Assembly: GCF_008065135.1 (NCBI RefSeq)
Contig: NZ_CP042914.1
Span: 6,553,404 to 6,617,403, forward strand
Length of the DNA stretch: 64,000 bases
Source: Roseimaritima ulvae
GTDB taxonomy: Bacteria > Planctomycetota > Planctomycetia > Pirellulales > Pirellulaceae
Direction of reading: 5' to 3'
Part shown: piece by piece, positions 37,901-46,465 of the stretch
How the letters are laid out: each line of letters opens with the position of its first letter
Numbering within the stretch: position 1 is the stretch's first letter
Translations under genes and position numbers: made by a program
Notes under the pieces: generated by a model
What the model saw: the letters and a program-made list of their open reading frames with translations, nothing else
Databases searched by the model: none
Told to the model about the DNA's origin: nothing

Positions 37901-40610
37901 CCTGCGCCGCTTGCGGACCACGGCGGTCGCGCCGGCAATCGTGTCGAAGGTCGACACTGGAGAGGAACAACGCCAAGGGTGGCCGCTGCCGGTCGTCGGG
38001 CTGACCCTCTTGGCGACAGCGATCGCCTGCGTGTTTGCCTTGGTCAGTCTGCCGCTGGTCTGGACGGCGCCGCTGAAAGCCGCCGCTCTGGCCCGACCTT
38101 CGGCGGTGGGCTTGATCGCGGCGGCGTTACTGGCCGGTCGTTTCATCCCGGCCGCGCGATGGTCGACATGGCCGGGGCTGAACCAAGCCTGGGGGCTGAG
38201 CAATCTGGTTGCCATTCTGGCCGGACCGGCGATCGCATTGGCAATCCGTTTAAACCTGATGGCCCCCGGCGACGGCCGCTTGTGGTTACTGGGAAGCATC
38301 GCCCTGTTGGCGGCCCTCGACGCGGTGATCAGCGCGTTGCACCAGAGCAACCAGGTGGCCTGGACGACGGGCATGGTGAAAGCGTCGGCCGTGGTCTTGC
38401 TGGGGTATTCATCGGCCGTTTGGGGCCAGCCCGTGGTGTGGATCAGCATCAGCGGCAGTGTGGTCATTCAAGTTTTGTCGATGGTGGTCACCAACCAGAT
38501 CGCCGACACGGCGTCCGGCGGACGTGCAGCTTCGGCCACAATGCGGATTCGTTACTGGCTGGGACAGGGCCTATGGTGTTTCGGAACGCTGCTTAGTATT
38601 GGGTTATTGTTGTCGGCCGGTTGGTCGACACCGCTGGGCGGCGTGTTCACGACCGCCATGATCCTGTCCTGGCTGACGGCAACCACCGTGCTGGCTCGCC
38701 TGGGACAACGACGTTTGCATCCATCCTATCCCTGCGTCGGCGAATGGCTGAGCTTGGTGTGCGGTTTGTTGGCGATGGGACTGATCCTGTCCCAACGAAT
38801 CGAATTGATCGAATCCAACGCGTCGATGGCGATCGTCACCGCCAGCGTTGTTCTGTCGGCGATCCTGTTGGTGCTGACGACGGCGTTGCGGATGAGCCGA
38901 CCGATGCATGTTGTGGCGGGACTGTTGGCGGCTCTGATGGCCACGGGACTGCTGACCTTGGACATCGCCGAGCGTTTGCAGATTCCCAGTACGTTTGCGG
39001 TCGTGGCGGTCGGCATCGCCTTGATGACCACCTTGGCGACCTGGTTGTGGCCGCTGCGCCGCGTGGTGCGTCGCACCTTGGTGCCTTACGACCTGCACTG
39101 GTCACGTAGCGAAGACCAACGTTGTACGGCGGAATTGACGTTTGTGGTTCTGGGCGTCGCGACCGTGATGTTGTCGACCGCTGTGTATGGAGCCATCGAA
39201 ATCTCGCTTCCCACGACGCGGTACCTGCTGATCGCCGCGGTGATGTTGTCGGGTTGGGCGACGGCAAACGTAGCCGGTCACCGCGACTCGGTCGGACTCC
39301 GCACGATCGCCGTGTTGGTGTTTGCGATGGCGATCCTGTTGACCACCGTGGCGACGCCCCAACTGGGTGCCCTGCGAGTTCTGGTGACGGCGATGCGAAT
39401 GCTGGTAGCCGGTTGTTGTCTGGTGCCGATTTTTGGTTTCTTGGTGCCGCGAACATTTGGCTTGGACAAACTCCGCTGGCAACGTCCCTTGCAAGTCGGC
39501 GTCGGAGTGGGGTTGGCCGTGGCCGGCGTCGCTTTGGTGACCATGTTTGCCGCGGAAGTGATGGCGAGAGTCAACGGACATATCGAATCGCTGGACAAAC
39601 CACTTGTGGTGGGCATTGCCGTACTGCTGGCGGTGATGTGCGCCGCGGCGACGTGGCTGGCCGTGCGGCCCGCCGATGGGCGGCGTGCGGGAGTGCTGCC
39701 ACGGCTGCCGGATCGCGAGCGGGCGGCGATGATCTATGTAGCGCAGCTGCTGGGTTTTCTGTGCTGGCTGCATCTGTTCCTGTGCCGCAGTTACTGGGCG
39801 CTGCTGGGACTGCGACCGTACTGGCCATACATCGTGATGGCGCTGGCCTTTATCAGCGTGGCGGTGGTGGAGTGGGCTCGCCGCCGCGGCGATCGTGTGC
39901 TCGCCGATACCCTGCGTCAGTCGTCGCTACTGCTGCCCTTGGTGCCTGCGATTGGGTTTTGGTTTTCCGGAGCGGAGTTGGGATGGGCGTTTATTGGCGG
40001 CCGGGTGGACTACGCGGTGGCCCTGGCCGTGGGCGGATTTTATTACTTGGCGTTGTGCTTTATCTGGCGTTCGAATCGTTGGCCGCGAGTGCTGGGCGTG
40101 GTGTTGGGCAATGCCGCGTTATGGGTTGTGCTGGTCCAGCAACCGAGCTGGGAATTCCTCAAGCATCCCCAGCTGTGGTTGATTCCGCCGGCGGTGTGCG
40201 TGCTGCTGGCCGCACATCTGGATCGTCAGCGATTGCAGCCGCAGGTGCTGGCGGCGGTCCGCTACGCGGCGATGCTGGTGATCTACGTGTCCAGCACGGC
40301 CGACATGTTTATTCAGCAAATTGGCGAAACGCTCTGGGGCCCCATGATCCTGCTGACCCTGGCCCTGGCGGGCGTCGCCGTGGGGATGCTGTTGCGGGTG
40401 CGGTCGTTCCTGTACGTGGGCACCCTGTTTGTGTTGGTGGGTGTGTTGAGCATGGTCTGGCACGCTCAGGCGGCCATGGATGAAGTCTGGCCGTGGTGGG
40501 CGTTTGGCATCAGCAGCGGCCTGCTGATCCTGGTCGGCCTGACCATGATCGAAAAGAAAAAGCCGCAAATCCGCCGCCTCTCGCAGCAGCTAGCCGGCTG
40601 GAACGGGTAG
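34926..40610 (+). CDS. Giant polytopic membrane protein, 1894 aa
   Basis: A single uninterrupted frame. The first 32 residues are a membrane helix (FIVIVFGLLMVMVVGHVLWL). A soluble stretch of about 150 residues follows, with a helical part (SLRRDLWGYKNTVDRLGQQG) and an Ala/Pro-rich linker. From about residue 190 (EVLSSFLVAHNIRWGELIAG) to the end it is almost continuous hydrophobic helices separated by short loops, which I estimate as several tens of segments. The pattern resembles DUF2339/DUF2157-type multi-TM proteins, but it is much longer and I cannot assign a family. No transporter or enzyme motif is recognised. The C-terminus is basic (MIEKKKPQIRRLSQQLAGWN). It shares a promoter region with the divergent kinase. 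Confidence 0.88.
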   Translation: MTTFIVIVFGLLMVMVVGHVLWLIMAALFRAITGTTSNELAGNRRQPASDPSLRRDLWGYKNTVDRLGQQGRIDVAEREHLHALGRVLGEQLFAATPATAQPPVAQSAVEPLDGERAEQYQGGVHPLDQVEETPPLVAALADTGAAADTTPMPSAATPAAGQPPLAGPPNAPPASVAAAPPIGRRAMSEVLSSFLVAHNIRWGELIAGLLIVFCSVGLVISLWHPLTETHRLLPSLVFLGGTIAIEAAGLYTLRRWRLRHTSRAVLTIATLLIPLSVVAGIAVAGTGEDAVRLSDPAALGFITIGSVLYLGAIWLSGLALVRRHDALWWLLAIAVPTLSLPLVPAVVRQWGGEGGWLVAAAAWIVSAAVLVPAGRRRARAASHAVARSAAGLVSWPVVRPVAGRHQLMITAVGLYALAVLIGFFTFHYSATLSTVMPLAISMLPLLVTLGGVGAVLRDSRVSWQGLTGTVLVATSSIAVLAVFPIAANRPAWLLLWGLSVIAASGVVAWRLRSQAMLAWAGMALGVVAVMIIPWWLGPTPLDGSALTAAWSGWGQTPWGGLAEIWRRPFSGTAMLTAFIYGLGLLACSVALPQRMRLVSRADASSGLATSLVSATWLVYAVLLAVISGCFGWLFAPPTAWRTAAAVIACTGLLSIATAILIKRDRTRFAPLWHPLRFRLLWIGQCGLLLAAAIVLAWSVPLRVWGVDAWRDGNASWWWIGLVGGFAALWQIPRWLSPKSFPANLMARRNWLPLDVGCGLTAAVAVMLCGMLAILRLILTYGTDQPLQFASWNVPLVALALLAFWLVAYRERTSSLRAILMDVRVLTAHAALGWISIRILSSRPLSLQWIGSIELLATLAALLLAWRWARPRFELAKVLASRSAGWGGVVVAALSVTLLYHHLLQSFVSNAAIDPQAVWTVVIWIATAILALSIGSVVTAQRGYAVAAAALVPLAAGIAAAVYTQDRWIWLETIGWTSLSIVACQRLCEASGFLRRLRTTAVAPAIVSKVDTGEEQRQGWPLPVVGLTLLATAIACVFALVSLPLVWTAPLKAAALARPSAVGLIAAALLAGRFIPAARWSTWPGLNQAWGLSNLVAILAGPAIALAIRLNLMAPGDGRLWLLGSIALLAALDAVISALHQSNQVAWTTGMVKASAVVLLGYSSAVWGQPVVWISISGSVVIQVLSMVVTNQIADTASGGRAASATMRIRYWLGQGLWCFGTLLSIGLLLSAGWSTPLGGVFTTAMILSWLTATTVLARLGQRRLHPSYPCVGEWLSLVCGLLAMGLILSQRIELIESNASMAIVTASVVLSAILLVLTTALRMSRPMHVVAGLLAALMATGLLTLDIAERLQIPSTFAVVAVGIALMTTLATWLWPLRRVVRRTLVPYDLHWSRSEDQRCTAELTFVVLGVATVMLSTAVYGAIEISLPTTRYLLIAAVMLSGWATANVAGHRDSVGLRTIAVLVFAMAILLTTVATPQLGALRVLVTAMRMLVAGCCLVPIFGFLVPRTFGLDKLRWQRPLQVGVGVGLAVAGVALVTMFAAEVMARVNGHIESLDKPLVVGIAVLLAVMCAAATWLAVRPADGRRAGVLPRLPDRERAAMIYVAQLLGFLCWLHLFLCRSYWALLGLRPYWPYIVMALAFISVAVVEWARRRGDRVLADTLRQSSLLLPLVPAIGFWFSGAELGWAFIGGRVDYAVALAVGGFYYLALCFIWRSNRWPRVLGVVLGNAALWVVLVQQPSWEFLKHPQLWLIPPAVCVLLAAHLDRQRLQPQVLAAVRYAAMLVIYVSSTADMFIQQIGETLWGPMILLTLALAGVAVGMLLRVRSFLYVGTLFVLVGVLSMVWHAQAAMDEVWPWWAFGISSGLLILVGLTMIEKKKPQIRRLSQQLAGWNG

Positions 40611-40961
40611 CAAGGTCGCCAAGGTCGTTGTTCACTCCGCGAACACAACGAAACCGGAACCCGTTACGTTCGCGGAGCGAACGACCACCATGCGTTGCGT
40701 TCGCGGAGCGAACGACGACCATTTTTTTTCGAAAAACCGCGAACCCGCTGCCGATGTTACCGTCTATAGAGTCACAATCGCTGCGTTTGTTCCGCTAGCG
40801 TCGACGGCCGTTGCCGATCGAGGTTTCGCTAATCTCGACCGGGTAATTGGCTTTGTTGCCGTGATTGGGATAAACTGTGCAGTAAGGAAGCGGCAAGCAG
40901 TCGCTTCGAAATATTTCTTTATCGCTCTGTCCGTGCTGCCAATGCATGGGGAGGAACCGAA
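40611..40961. other. Intergenic stretch with two identical hairpins, no gene
   Basis: It contains two copies of the perfect palindromic hairpin CGTTCGCGGAGCGAACG (40667-40683 and 40698-40714), 31 bp apart, followed by a T-tract (40724-40731). The pair plus T-run could terminate the giant gene. Nothing else was recognised. Confidence 0.6.
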
Positions 40962-41225
40962 ATGCGTATTCAACGAATCATCGCTGTCGCCACCCGTTTT
41001 GTCGTCGATCAAGCCGATCGCACCAATACGGCCGTCGCAAGTGTGATCGCATGCGCTTTCCACCTCCGGCACCGACAGATGTATCTGGGGATGCCGCCCG
41101 CCGGCGGCACACCATTCTCGGACGGTTCCTTGCGAGGCGGCTTATCGCCGCTGGGCAGTGAACGCCGGACAGAATGGCTAGGCACAGACAAACGTTGTCT
41201 GCTGCTAGCAACCGCTAGCGCCTAA
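40962..41225 (+). CDS. Small hypothetical protein, doubtful
   Basis: An 87-aa frame starting MRIQRIIAVATRFVVDQADR. It is offered mainly because a strong ribosome site (GAGGA, 40951-40955) sits six bases before the ATG, which is rare in this window, and third-codon positions are GC-rich like those of neighbouring genes. There is no domain, signal peptide or membrane segment. The C-terminal half (GGTPFSDGSLRGGLSPLGSE) looks low-complexity. It could be spurious. The 298 bp that follow, up to the ECF sigma gene, show no gene. Confidence 0.3.
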   Translation: MRIQRIIAVATRFVVDQADRTNTAVASVIACAFHLRHRQMYLGMPPAGGTPFSDGSLRGGLSPLGSERRTEWLGTDKRCLLLATASA

Positions 41226-41523
41226 GTACAGCTCGAGATGGCCAGACCGCTGCATCCGTCGCGGTAGCCTTCGCCCTGTTTGCCCGCAGTTGACCCGAGT
41301 AGGTCGCCCGCACCAACGGTTCCTCCAAGAGGAATTCGACATGGGCCGCCCTCATTCAGCTTCGGCAAATCACGCACAAGCCCCAAGCTTAACAGCCCCA
41401 CCGCTGTTTCCCGGTTCGTTGCCAGACAACGCCATCGGGCAAACCGCGTCCCAGCCTGTCTGCAGCAATTGACGCTGACAGAACAGACCGGCGGGATCGT
41501 GTGGAGCGATAAAGGAAACTCCC

Positions 41524-42093
41524 ATGACTTTGACTGATGAATTGCAGACCTTAACGGTTGTTGAGCTGGTGCGTGCATCTCAGGCCGGCGACCGATTGGC
41601 TTTTGGTGAACTGTTCAACCGTTACCGAGCCGGCATCGTGGCTCTGGCAATGCGGCGGGTACGCAACGCCGATGAAGCCGATGAGTTGGCGCAGGACGTG
41701 TTCATCCAGGCGATGGAAAAGATCGATCAGCTGCGGGTCCCCGAAGCATTCGGGGGCTGGTTGCGGCGGATCGTACATCGCATGGCCATCAACCGCGTGA
41801 CCCGGCGTCAAGCTCCGTTAGCCTGCGATCCGGAAACGCTGGAAGCCACCTGCTTCGCTGACGGGACTCCCGACGGCGTGGCCTTGCAGCGTGAGGAAGC
41901 GGCCAGCGTCCGCGCTGCGGTCGCCCGTTTGGGTGTGACCGACCGAGAAACCTTGCGGGCGTTTTACATGCACGGCAAGTCGTTGGTGCAGATGAGCGAA
42001 GCGTTTGACGCTCCGGTCGGAACCATCAAGCGACGGTTGCACGTGGCCCGAAAGCGGTTGGCCAAGGAAATGGACGTCGCGCAAGCCGTTTAA
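41524..42093 (+). CDS. ECF-type RNA polymerase sigma factor
   Basis: A 189-aa ECF sigma factor. Region 2 is about 20-92 (ELFNRYRAGIVALAMRRVRN, ADELAQDVFIQAMEKIDQLR, GWLRRIVHRMAINRVTRR). Region 4 is about 128-180, with the HTH KSLVQMSEAFDAPVGTIKRR. Regions 1 and 3 are missing, and the length is typical. An AAAGGA ribosome site lies about 8-9 bases before ATG. No anti-sigma gene is adjacent on either side, so it is an orphan factor whose control is not evident. It differs clearly from the ECF factor at 502-1125. Confidence 0.92.
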   Translation: MTLTDELQTLTVVELVRASQAGDRLAFGELFNRYRAGIVALAMRRVRNADEADELAQDVFIQAMEKIDQLRVPEAFGGWLRRIVHRMAINRVTRRQAPLACDPETLEATCFADGTPDGVALQREEAASVRAAVARLGVTDRETLRAFYMHGKSLVQMSEAFDAPVGTIKRRLHVARKRLAKEMDVAQAV

Positions 42094-42141
42094 TCGACAA
42101 GCGCGTGTCCGATCAGCCGCATCGCGCTAGCCCACGGTTCA

Positions 42142-42392
42142 CCCTCCCCCTGGGGGTGGCCTGGTAAAAATTCGTAATCCTTTGCGGTGGTCGCCCCGAA
42201 CCAAGTTGGCTCTATCGTGGGGACGCGAGCGAATTCCGGTCCCCCCTCCCCCAAATATTTCGCGCAGTACGTCCTCTATCACCCCAGATTCATAACGCGA
42301 AATCTTTGGGGGAGGGGGGACACGTGTCGCCCAGCCGTTTCTAAACCGCCTAGACAACCACCACGCAATTTTACCAGGCCACCCCGGGAGGG
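42142..42392. mobile_element. MITE-like element with nested inverted repeats
   Basis: About 251 bp with terminal inverted repeats: the left end CCCTCCCCCTGGGGGTGGCC continues into TGGTAAAAATT (42142-42172). The right end AATTTTACCAGGCCACCCCG continues into GGAGGG (42367-42392). Inside is a second inverted repeat of 26 bp with one mismatch (42239-42264 against 42296-42321; core CCCCCTCCCCCAAA / TTTGGGGGAGGGGG) around a 31-bp loop. No transposase is encoded. The rest of the gap 42094-42620 holds a TAGGCCCGGAGGGCCGG repeat (42479-42495) and no gene. Confidence 0.75.
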
Positions 42393-42620
42393 TCGACGAA
42401 TCGGTGTTAAGTCAGGATTGGGGTCGATCTGGCGAAGCTGCGGTTAAAGAGGGAGTAGGCAGCGTTGCCTTCGGCGCGTTAGGCCCGGAGGGCCGGCATA
42501 GTCTTTGTCGGCACTCCGTGCCTGGGGAAGGGGCAAACGCGCAGGGTCTGTCCCCGCGCGGCGTCCGTTGATAATTTTGCCATGGTTGCAAACCAATACA
42601 TAGCAAAGGGACACGCCCCT

Positions 42621-43082
42621 ATGCCCACCCTTCGTACCCGCCTGGTCTACATCTGGGTTCGCCTGTGGGCTGCGCCGTATTCGCTGCTGGGGCTGGCGCT
42701 GGGCGTGTTGCTGGGCGGCCGGATGCAGGTGGTCGAGGGCGTCGTGGAGATTCACGGGCCAGCCGTGGCGTGGCTGCTGATCCGTTTGCCCCCGCGAGCC
42801 TTGGCGATGACGCTGGGGCACACGGTGTTGGGGCAAACGCGGGAAGCCTTAGAGCAGACCCGCACTCACGAACGGGTGCATGTGGGTCAATTTGAACGCT
42901 GGGGCCCGTTGATGGGCCCCGCTTACGGTCTGGCTTCGCTGTACATGGCCTGCGTCGGTCGCGATTATTACCGCGACAATCCGTTTGAAGTCGAAGCGTT
43001 CGCCGATGATGCTCGGCGTCGCAACGCGGCGGAACAAGCGGCCGAAGCTTACAGTTCTTCTTCGTCGACCGAGTCGCCGTAG
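42621..43082 (+). CDS. Membrane protein with HERVHVxQ motif
   Basis: A 153-aa protein counted from ATG 42621 ([11 protein letters not shown]); an upstream ATG at 42582 is less likely. Hydrophobic segments lie at about 9-35 ([20 protein letters not shown]) and possibly around 50-75. The motif [20 protein letters not shown] continues as [14 protein letters not shown], and HERVHVxQ is reminiscent of zinc-peptidase-like HExxH/HERxH motifs in short membrane proteins. Catalytic function is not proven. The C-terminus is a polar Ala/Glu/Ser tail. Its last 34 bp overlap the 3' end of the convergent gene 43049-43414. Confidence 0.75.
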   Translation: MPTLRTRLVYIWVRLWAAPYSLLGLALGVLLGGRMQVVEGVVEIHGPAVAWLLIRLPPRALAMTLGHTVLGQTREALEQTRTHERVHVGQFERWGPLMGPAYGLASLYMACVGRDYYRDNPFEVEAFADDARRRNAAEQAAEAYSSSSSTESP

Positions 43083-43414
43083 CTTTCGACAGTTTCGCTG
43101 TCCTGGATGTTCAGCTGATCGCGTTGTTCGTCGTTCAACTGCACGTATCCCAGCGAGCGAACGACTTCCAGGACTTCGCTGCAAGTCGGGAACATGCGGC
43201 CGGCGGCCCGTTTGTATTGATCCATGGCGTGCATGAATTCAATCTCTTGTTCGTTGTAATCGCGTTCGCAGGTGGTGGGGTCGATTTGACGACGACGCTG
43301 TTGCTTGCGGCGTCCGTCGACCTGTTCGTTTCGCGGTTGGTCCTCGCGTCGATCGTTGCGGCGGCGGTCGATGGTAACGGTACGTTCGGCGGCGGGGGTT
43401 GCAGTCTTGGTCAC
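43049..43414 (-). CDS. Conserved hypothetical small protein
   Basis: A 121-aa soluble protein. The N-terminal 45 residues are basic and low-complexity ([20 protein letters not shown]). The folded part is about 47-105 ([48 protein letters not shown]) and looks like a short helical DNA- or protein-binding domain; I recall similar segments in other planctomycete hypothetical proteins. The tail is acidic (DSVDEEEL) and is encoded in the stretch overlapping the convergent gene. A highly basic N-terminus with an acidic C-terminus could mean nucleic-acid binding, but this is inference. Confidence 0.75.
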   Translation of the reverse strand: MTKTATPAAERTVTIDRRRNDRREDQPRNEQVDGRRKQQRRRQIDPTTCERDYNEQEIEFMHAMDQYKRAAGRMFPTCSEVLEVVRSLGYVQLNDEQRDQLNIQDSETVESYGDSVDEEEL

Positions 43415-43782
43415 GTGCGAATTCCTCTGCGGGAGAAGCCTCTGCGATCAGCCGCGGCACCGGCGGATCGAATCGGCTTTCAGGAAGCTGGGCGGGTCGT
43501 GGTTAAGTTTGCCAAAGAAGCCTAGCACGCGGTTTGTGCCTGTAGCGGCAAGATTTCGCATCAAGCAAGGCAGGAAAGCAGTAACGACCGGGCGGTCTGG
43601 CGGGTTGTGACGGTTATGCCCCCCACGGGCCTGCGGATTCTGCCGGTTCGCAGGCCTCAAGGAAATCGCATTGACGTTTCTTAACCCATTCTTGTAACGA
43701 AGGTCTCTGCTACCGCTCGGTTTTCTCGGTTTAGAACACCCCCAAACCCGCACCCACTAAAATCCGGCCTCCCCCCCCGCTC
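43415..43782. other. Intergenic stretch, no gene
   Basis: 368 bp between the divergent starts at 43414 and 43783. It holds promoters for both neighbours and no repeat I recognise. Short frames across it have no coding character. Confidence 0.5.
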
Positions 43783-46338
43783 ATGTCCACTGCGAAGCAA
43801 CCCCACGCCGCCGCCCCCGCGTCGGGACTGTCGACCGGGCTGATCGTCGCGGCGGCGATTGCGGCAATCGGAGCCTTTGCCACGTTGTTCAGCGTGTGGG
43901 CCCGGACCACCACTCCGGGCCTCGCCGATACGCTTCGCATCGCTTCGGCGGAATACGCGGCCGGACGCCCCGCAGTCGCCGCCCAATTGGCCCAAAGCGT
44001 TACCTTTCCCGAAGATTTCGAAGACCAGGAGCTGATCCATTTGCGGGAGTTTCTGATCGGCGCTGGGATCGCCGCGGCGGCCGATCCGGAGCAGGATCGG
44101 GCGGGCTGGCGTCTGGCCATGCACGAAGCCATTCCGCACCTGCAAACGGCCGCCAGCTACGGCTTTCCGCCCGGTCGCGAAGCCGAAGGCAAACGCTTGC
44201 TGGGCGAAGCTCTGCTTAGCAAAGGGCAATTCAGTGCGGCCGCCGAACAGTTGGGCACCGCCATCGAAGCCGCCCCGGCGCTGCGTTTGCAACTGATGCC
44301 GATGCTGATCGAAAGCCAACTGCTGGCCGACGACATTCCTCCACGAGTGGCCTTGCAATCGGTCGACTCGCTGCTGCAATGGCTGGCCCCCAAATCCCCG
44401 GGCTACTTCGACGCCCTGATGATGCGGGGCCGCGTGCTGGCCGAACAGCAACAGTGGCCACAGGCCCGGCAGCAATTTCGCCAAGTCATCGACGAGTGCC
44501 CCGATGCGCAGCGGGTCCGCGATGCCCAATTGCTGGAAGCCGCCAGTCAGGTGTCCGAAGCGGTGGCGCTGCAGGAACAGATCGCCAGCCCCGAGCCTTC
44601 GCCGGTGGTGATGGACATCTTGGAAGCCGCCATGCAAACGCTGGTCGAATTGGAACGCGAGCCGGACCCCCTGTTCGCGGCCCGCGCCAAACTGTGGATC
44701 GCTCAGGCCTATCGGACGATGCAACAATCCGCCGCCGCCATTACCGCGGCCACAGCGGTCCGCCAACATCGTCCCTTTAACGCCGAATCGATTGCTGGCG
44801 GCACCTTGGAAGTGGAACTGCTGGCCGAACAGCAAATGGGGCAAGAAGCCCTGCAGACGACCCGCTATCTGATCCGCGAAATCGGCGATCCTCGGCTGTT
44901 TGATGGCCGCATCGTTCGGCTTTCGGAATTTCGTCGCCGGCTCACCGCGGCCGCCGATCGCCTGCGACATGCCGGCATGTATCAGGTCGCCGTCGACCTG
45001 GCTCGGGCCCTGCCGCCGGTCGTGCCCAACGACGAAGCGTTGATGTTAGAAGCGATCGCGCTGAGCGATTGGGGAGACGAAACGCTGCGTGCCGGCCGGG
45101 CCCCGACGGGCGAAATCCCTACCGAGGTGGCTGCCGAAGCCCGCCGACGCTATCACGCCGCCGGCGATGCCTACGCCGCCGCCGCTCAAGCTCGATTCAC
45201 CACGCCCGACTATGTACCCACACTGTGGACCGCGATCACCGCATACGAAAAAAGTCGCGATTTTGAACACACCTTGGAGCTGCTCGAGCCCTACCTCCGC
45301 TACGAAGATCGCGGCATGAAACCCCGCGGCCTGATCACTCAAGGCCGCGCCCTGTTGGCTCTCGACCGCCCGGGCCAGGCGCTCGATCCCTTGATCGACT
45401 GCATCGTCGAACATCCCCGCGATTCGCTGCGTTACGAAGCCCGTTTGATCGCCGCCATGGCCCATGCCGAACGCAACGAATTGGCCGAAGCCAGGCAATT
45501 GTTGGACGACAACCTGTATGACGGCACGCTGGCGCCCGAAAGTCCGGTTTGGCGTGATTCGCTGTACCTGCTCGGGCAACTGCTGTACCGCGACGCCTAC
45601 CGCAACCACATGCTGTTGACCGAAAACCTCCCCGAGGGCTTGGTGCCGGCCCCGGCGGAACCCATCGGTTTTCGCGAGAACCAGGTGCTGCTGGAAAACG
45701 CTATTCAACGCTTGGAAGAAACGGCTCAACGAGAACAGCTCTCGGTCAGCGAAAACCGCGTCAAAGACGACGCCGCTCGACTCGAAGCGCTCAGCCGCGC
45801 ACAACACGCCAATTACCTCGCCGCCCGCTCGCGACAGATGGCCGCGCATTGGCCGGCCGTCCAAGCCCAAGCGCCGGACCTGCTCGATACCGCTCGCCGA
45901 CGCCTAAACCAAACCCGCGAGGAACACCTCGAAAAAGCCATGCTGGGTTTCAAAGCCCTCCGCGAAAAGCTGGCTCGGCGCGAAGAAGACCAACCGCTGT
46001 CCGAACAGGAACTGTCGCTGATGCGAAACTGCTTCCTGGCCGAAGCCGACGTGCTGCGAGAAAGCGGGCAGTGGGAACAAGCCGCCGAAGCGTACCGCGG
46101 GATTTCGCTGCGATACATGAACCAACCGGCTGCCCTGGAAGCCATGCTGGGGCAAGCTCATTGCATGGAAAGCCTGGGGAAAACTCGCGAAGCAAAACTG
46201 ATCATCCGCCAAGCCGAACGCGTCCTGCAACGCATCCCGCCTTCGTGGGACGGCCAATTCGTCACCACCACCCGCTACGACCGCCAGCAATGGCAACGGT
46301 TGCTAGCATGGATGGCACCGCCCGAAGCCGACGCGTAG
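43783..46338 (+). CDS. Membrane-anchored TPR-like repeat protein
   Basis: An 851-aa protein. A short polar N-terminus precedes one membrane helix (about 16-40, LSTGLIVAAAIAAIGAFATL), which acts as a signal anchor. The remainder is a solenoid of paired helices resembling TPR units: PGREAEGKRLLGEALLSKGQ and SAAAEQLGTAIEAAPALRLQ, then the C-terminal VLRESGQWEQAAEAYRGISL and EAMLGQAHCMESLGKTREAK. It is probably an extracytoplasmic scaffold of unknown partners. It directly precedes the flagellar block, but a flagellar role is not shown by the sequence. Confidence 0.85.
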   Translation: MSTAKQPHAAAPASGLSTGLIVAAAIAAIGAFATLFSVWARTTTPGLADTLRIASAEYAAGRPAVAAQLAQSVTFPEDFEDQELIHLREFLIGAGIAAAADPEQDRAGWRLAMHEAIPHLQTAASYGFPPGREAEGKRLLGEALLSKGQFSAAAEQLGTAIEAAPALRLQLMPMLIESQLLADDIPPRVALQSVDSLLQWLAPKSPGYFDALMMRGRVLAEQQQWPQARQQFRQVIDECPDAQRVRDAQLLEAASQVSEAVALQEQIASPEPSPVVMDILEAAMQTLVELEREPDPLFAARAKLWIAQAYRTMQQSAAAITAATAVRQHRPFNAESIAGGTLEVELLAEQQMGQEALQTTRYLIREIGDPRLFDGRIVRLSEFRRRLTAAADRLRHAGMYQVAVDLARALPPVVPNDEALMLEAIALSDWGDETLRAGRAPTGEIPTEVAAEARRRYHAAGDAYAAAAQARFTTPDYVPTLWTAITAYEKSRDFEHTLELLEPYLRYEDRGMKPRGLITQGRALLALDRPGQALDPLIDCIVEHPRDSLRYEARLIAAMAHAERNELAEARQLLDDNLYDGTLAPESPVWRDSLYLLGQLLYRDAYRNHMLLTENLPEGLVPAPAEPIGFRENQVLLENAIQRLEETAQREQLSVSENRVKDDAARLEALSRAQHANYLAARSRQMAAHWPAVQAQAPDLLDTARRRLNQTREEHLEKAMLGFKALREKLARREEDQPLSEQELSLMRNCFLAEADVLRESGQWEQAAEAYRGISLRYMNQPAALEAMLGQAHCMESLGKTREAKLIIRQAERVLQRIPPSWDGQFVTTTRYDRQQWQRLLAWMAPPEADA

Positions 46339-46366
46339 CTGCGATGGCCAGCACACCCCATTTTCC

Positions 46367-46443
46367 GTAGCATGGGTCCCCGGCCCGTGTGCCCCGTTGA
46401 ATAATCCCCCATTCTATACACACGGGCCGGGGGCCCATGCTAC
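46367..46443. repeat. 25-bp-arm inverted repeat, possible terminator before the flagellar block
   Basis: GTAGCATGGGTCCCCGGCCC (start of the 46367-46391 arm) pairs with GGGCCGGGGGCCCATGCTAC (end of the 46419-46443 arm), with one mismatch over 25 bp. The core module also occurs within the 112-bp tandem unit at 9173-9440. It lies 23 bp before the flgN-like start, between that gene and the 851-aa gene. Confidence 0.85.
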
Positions 46444-46465
46444 GTGCGTCCTCTTGGAGAACCTC

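Noticed and set aside
35906-38596. A long 896-aa frame in another reading frame of the giant membrane gene
   Set aside because: It overlaps the hydrophobic 1894-aa protein, is Gly/Arg-rich without domains and is best explained as an alternative frame in high-GC DNA.
40764-41072. 102-aa minus-strand frame over 40764-41072
   Set aside because: It overlaps the better-supported plus-strand small frame and has no ribosome site or motif; composition is not coding-like.
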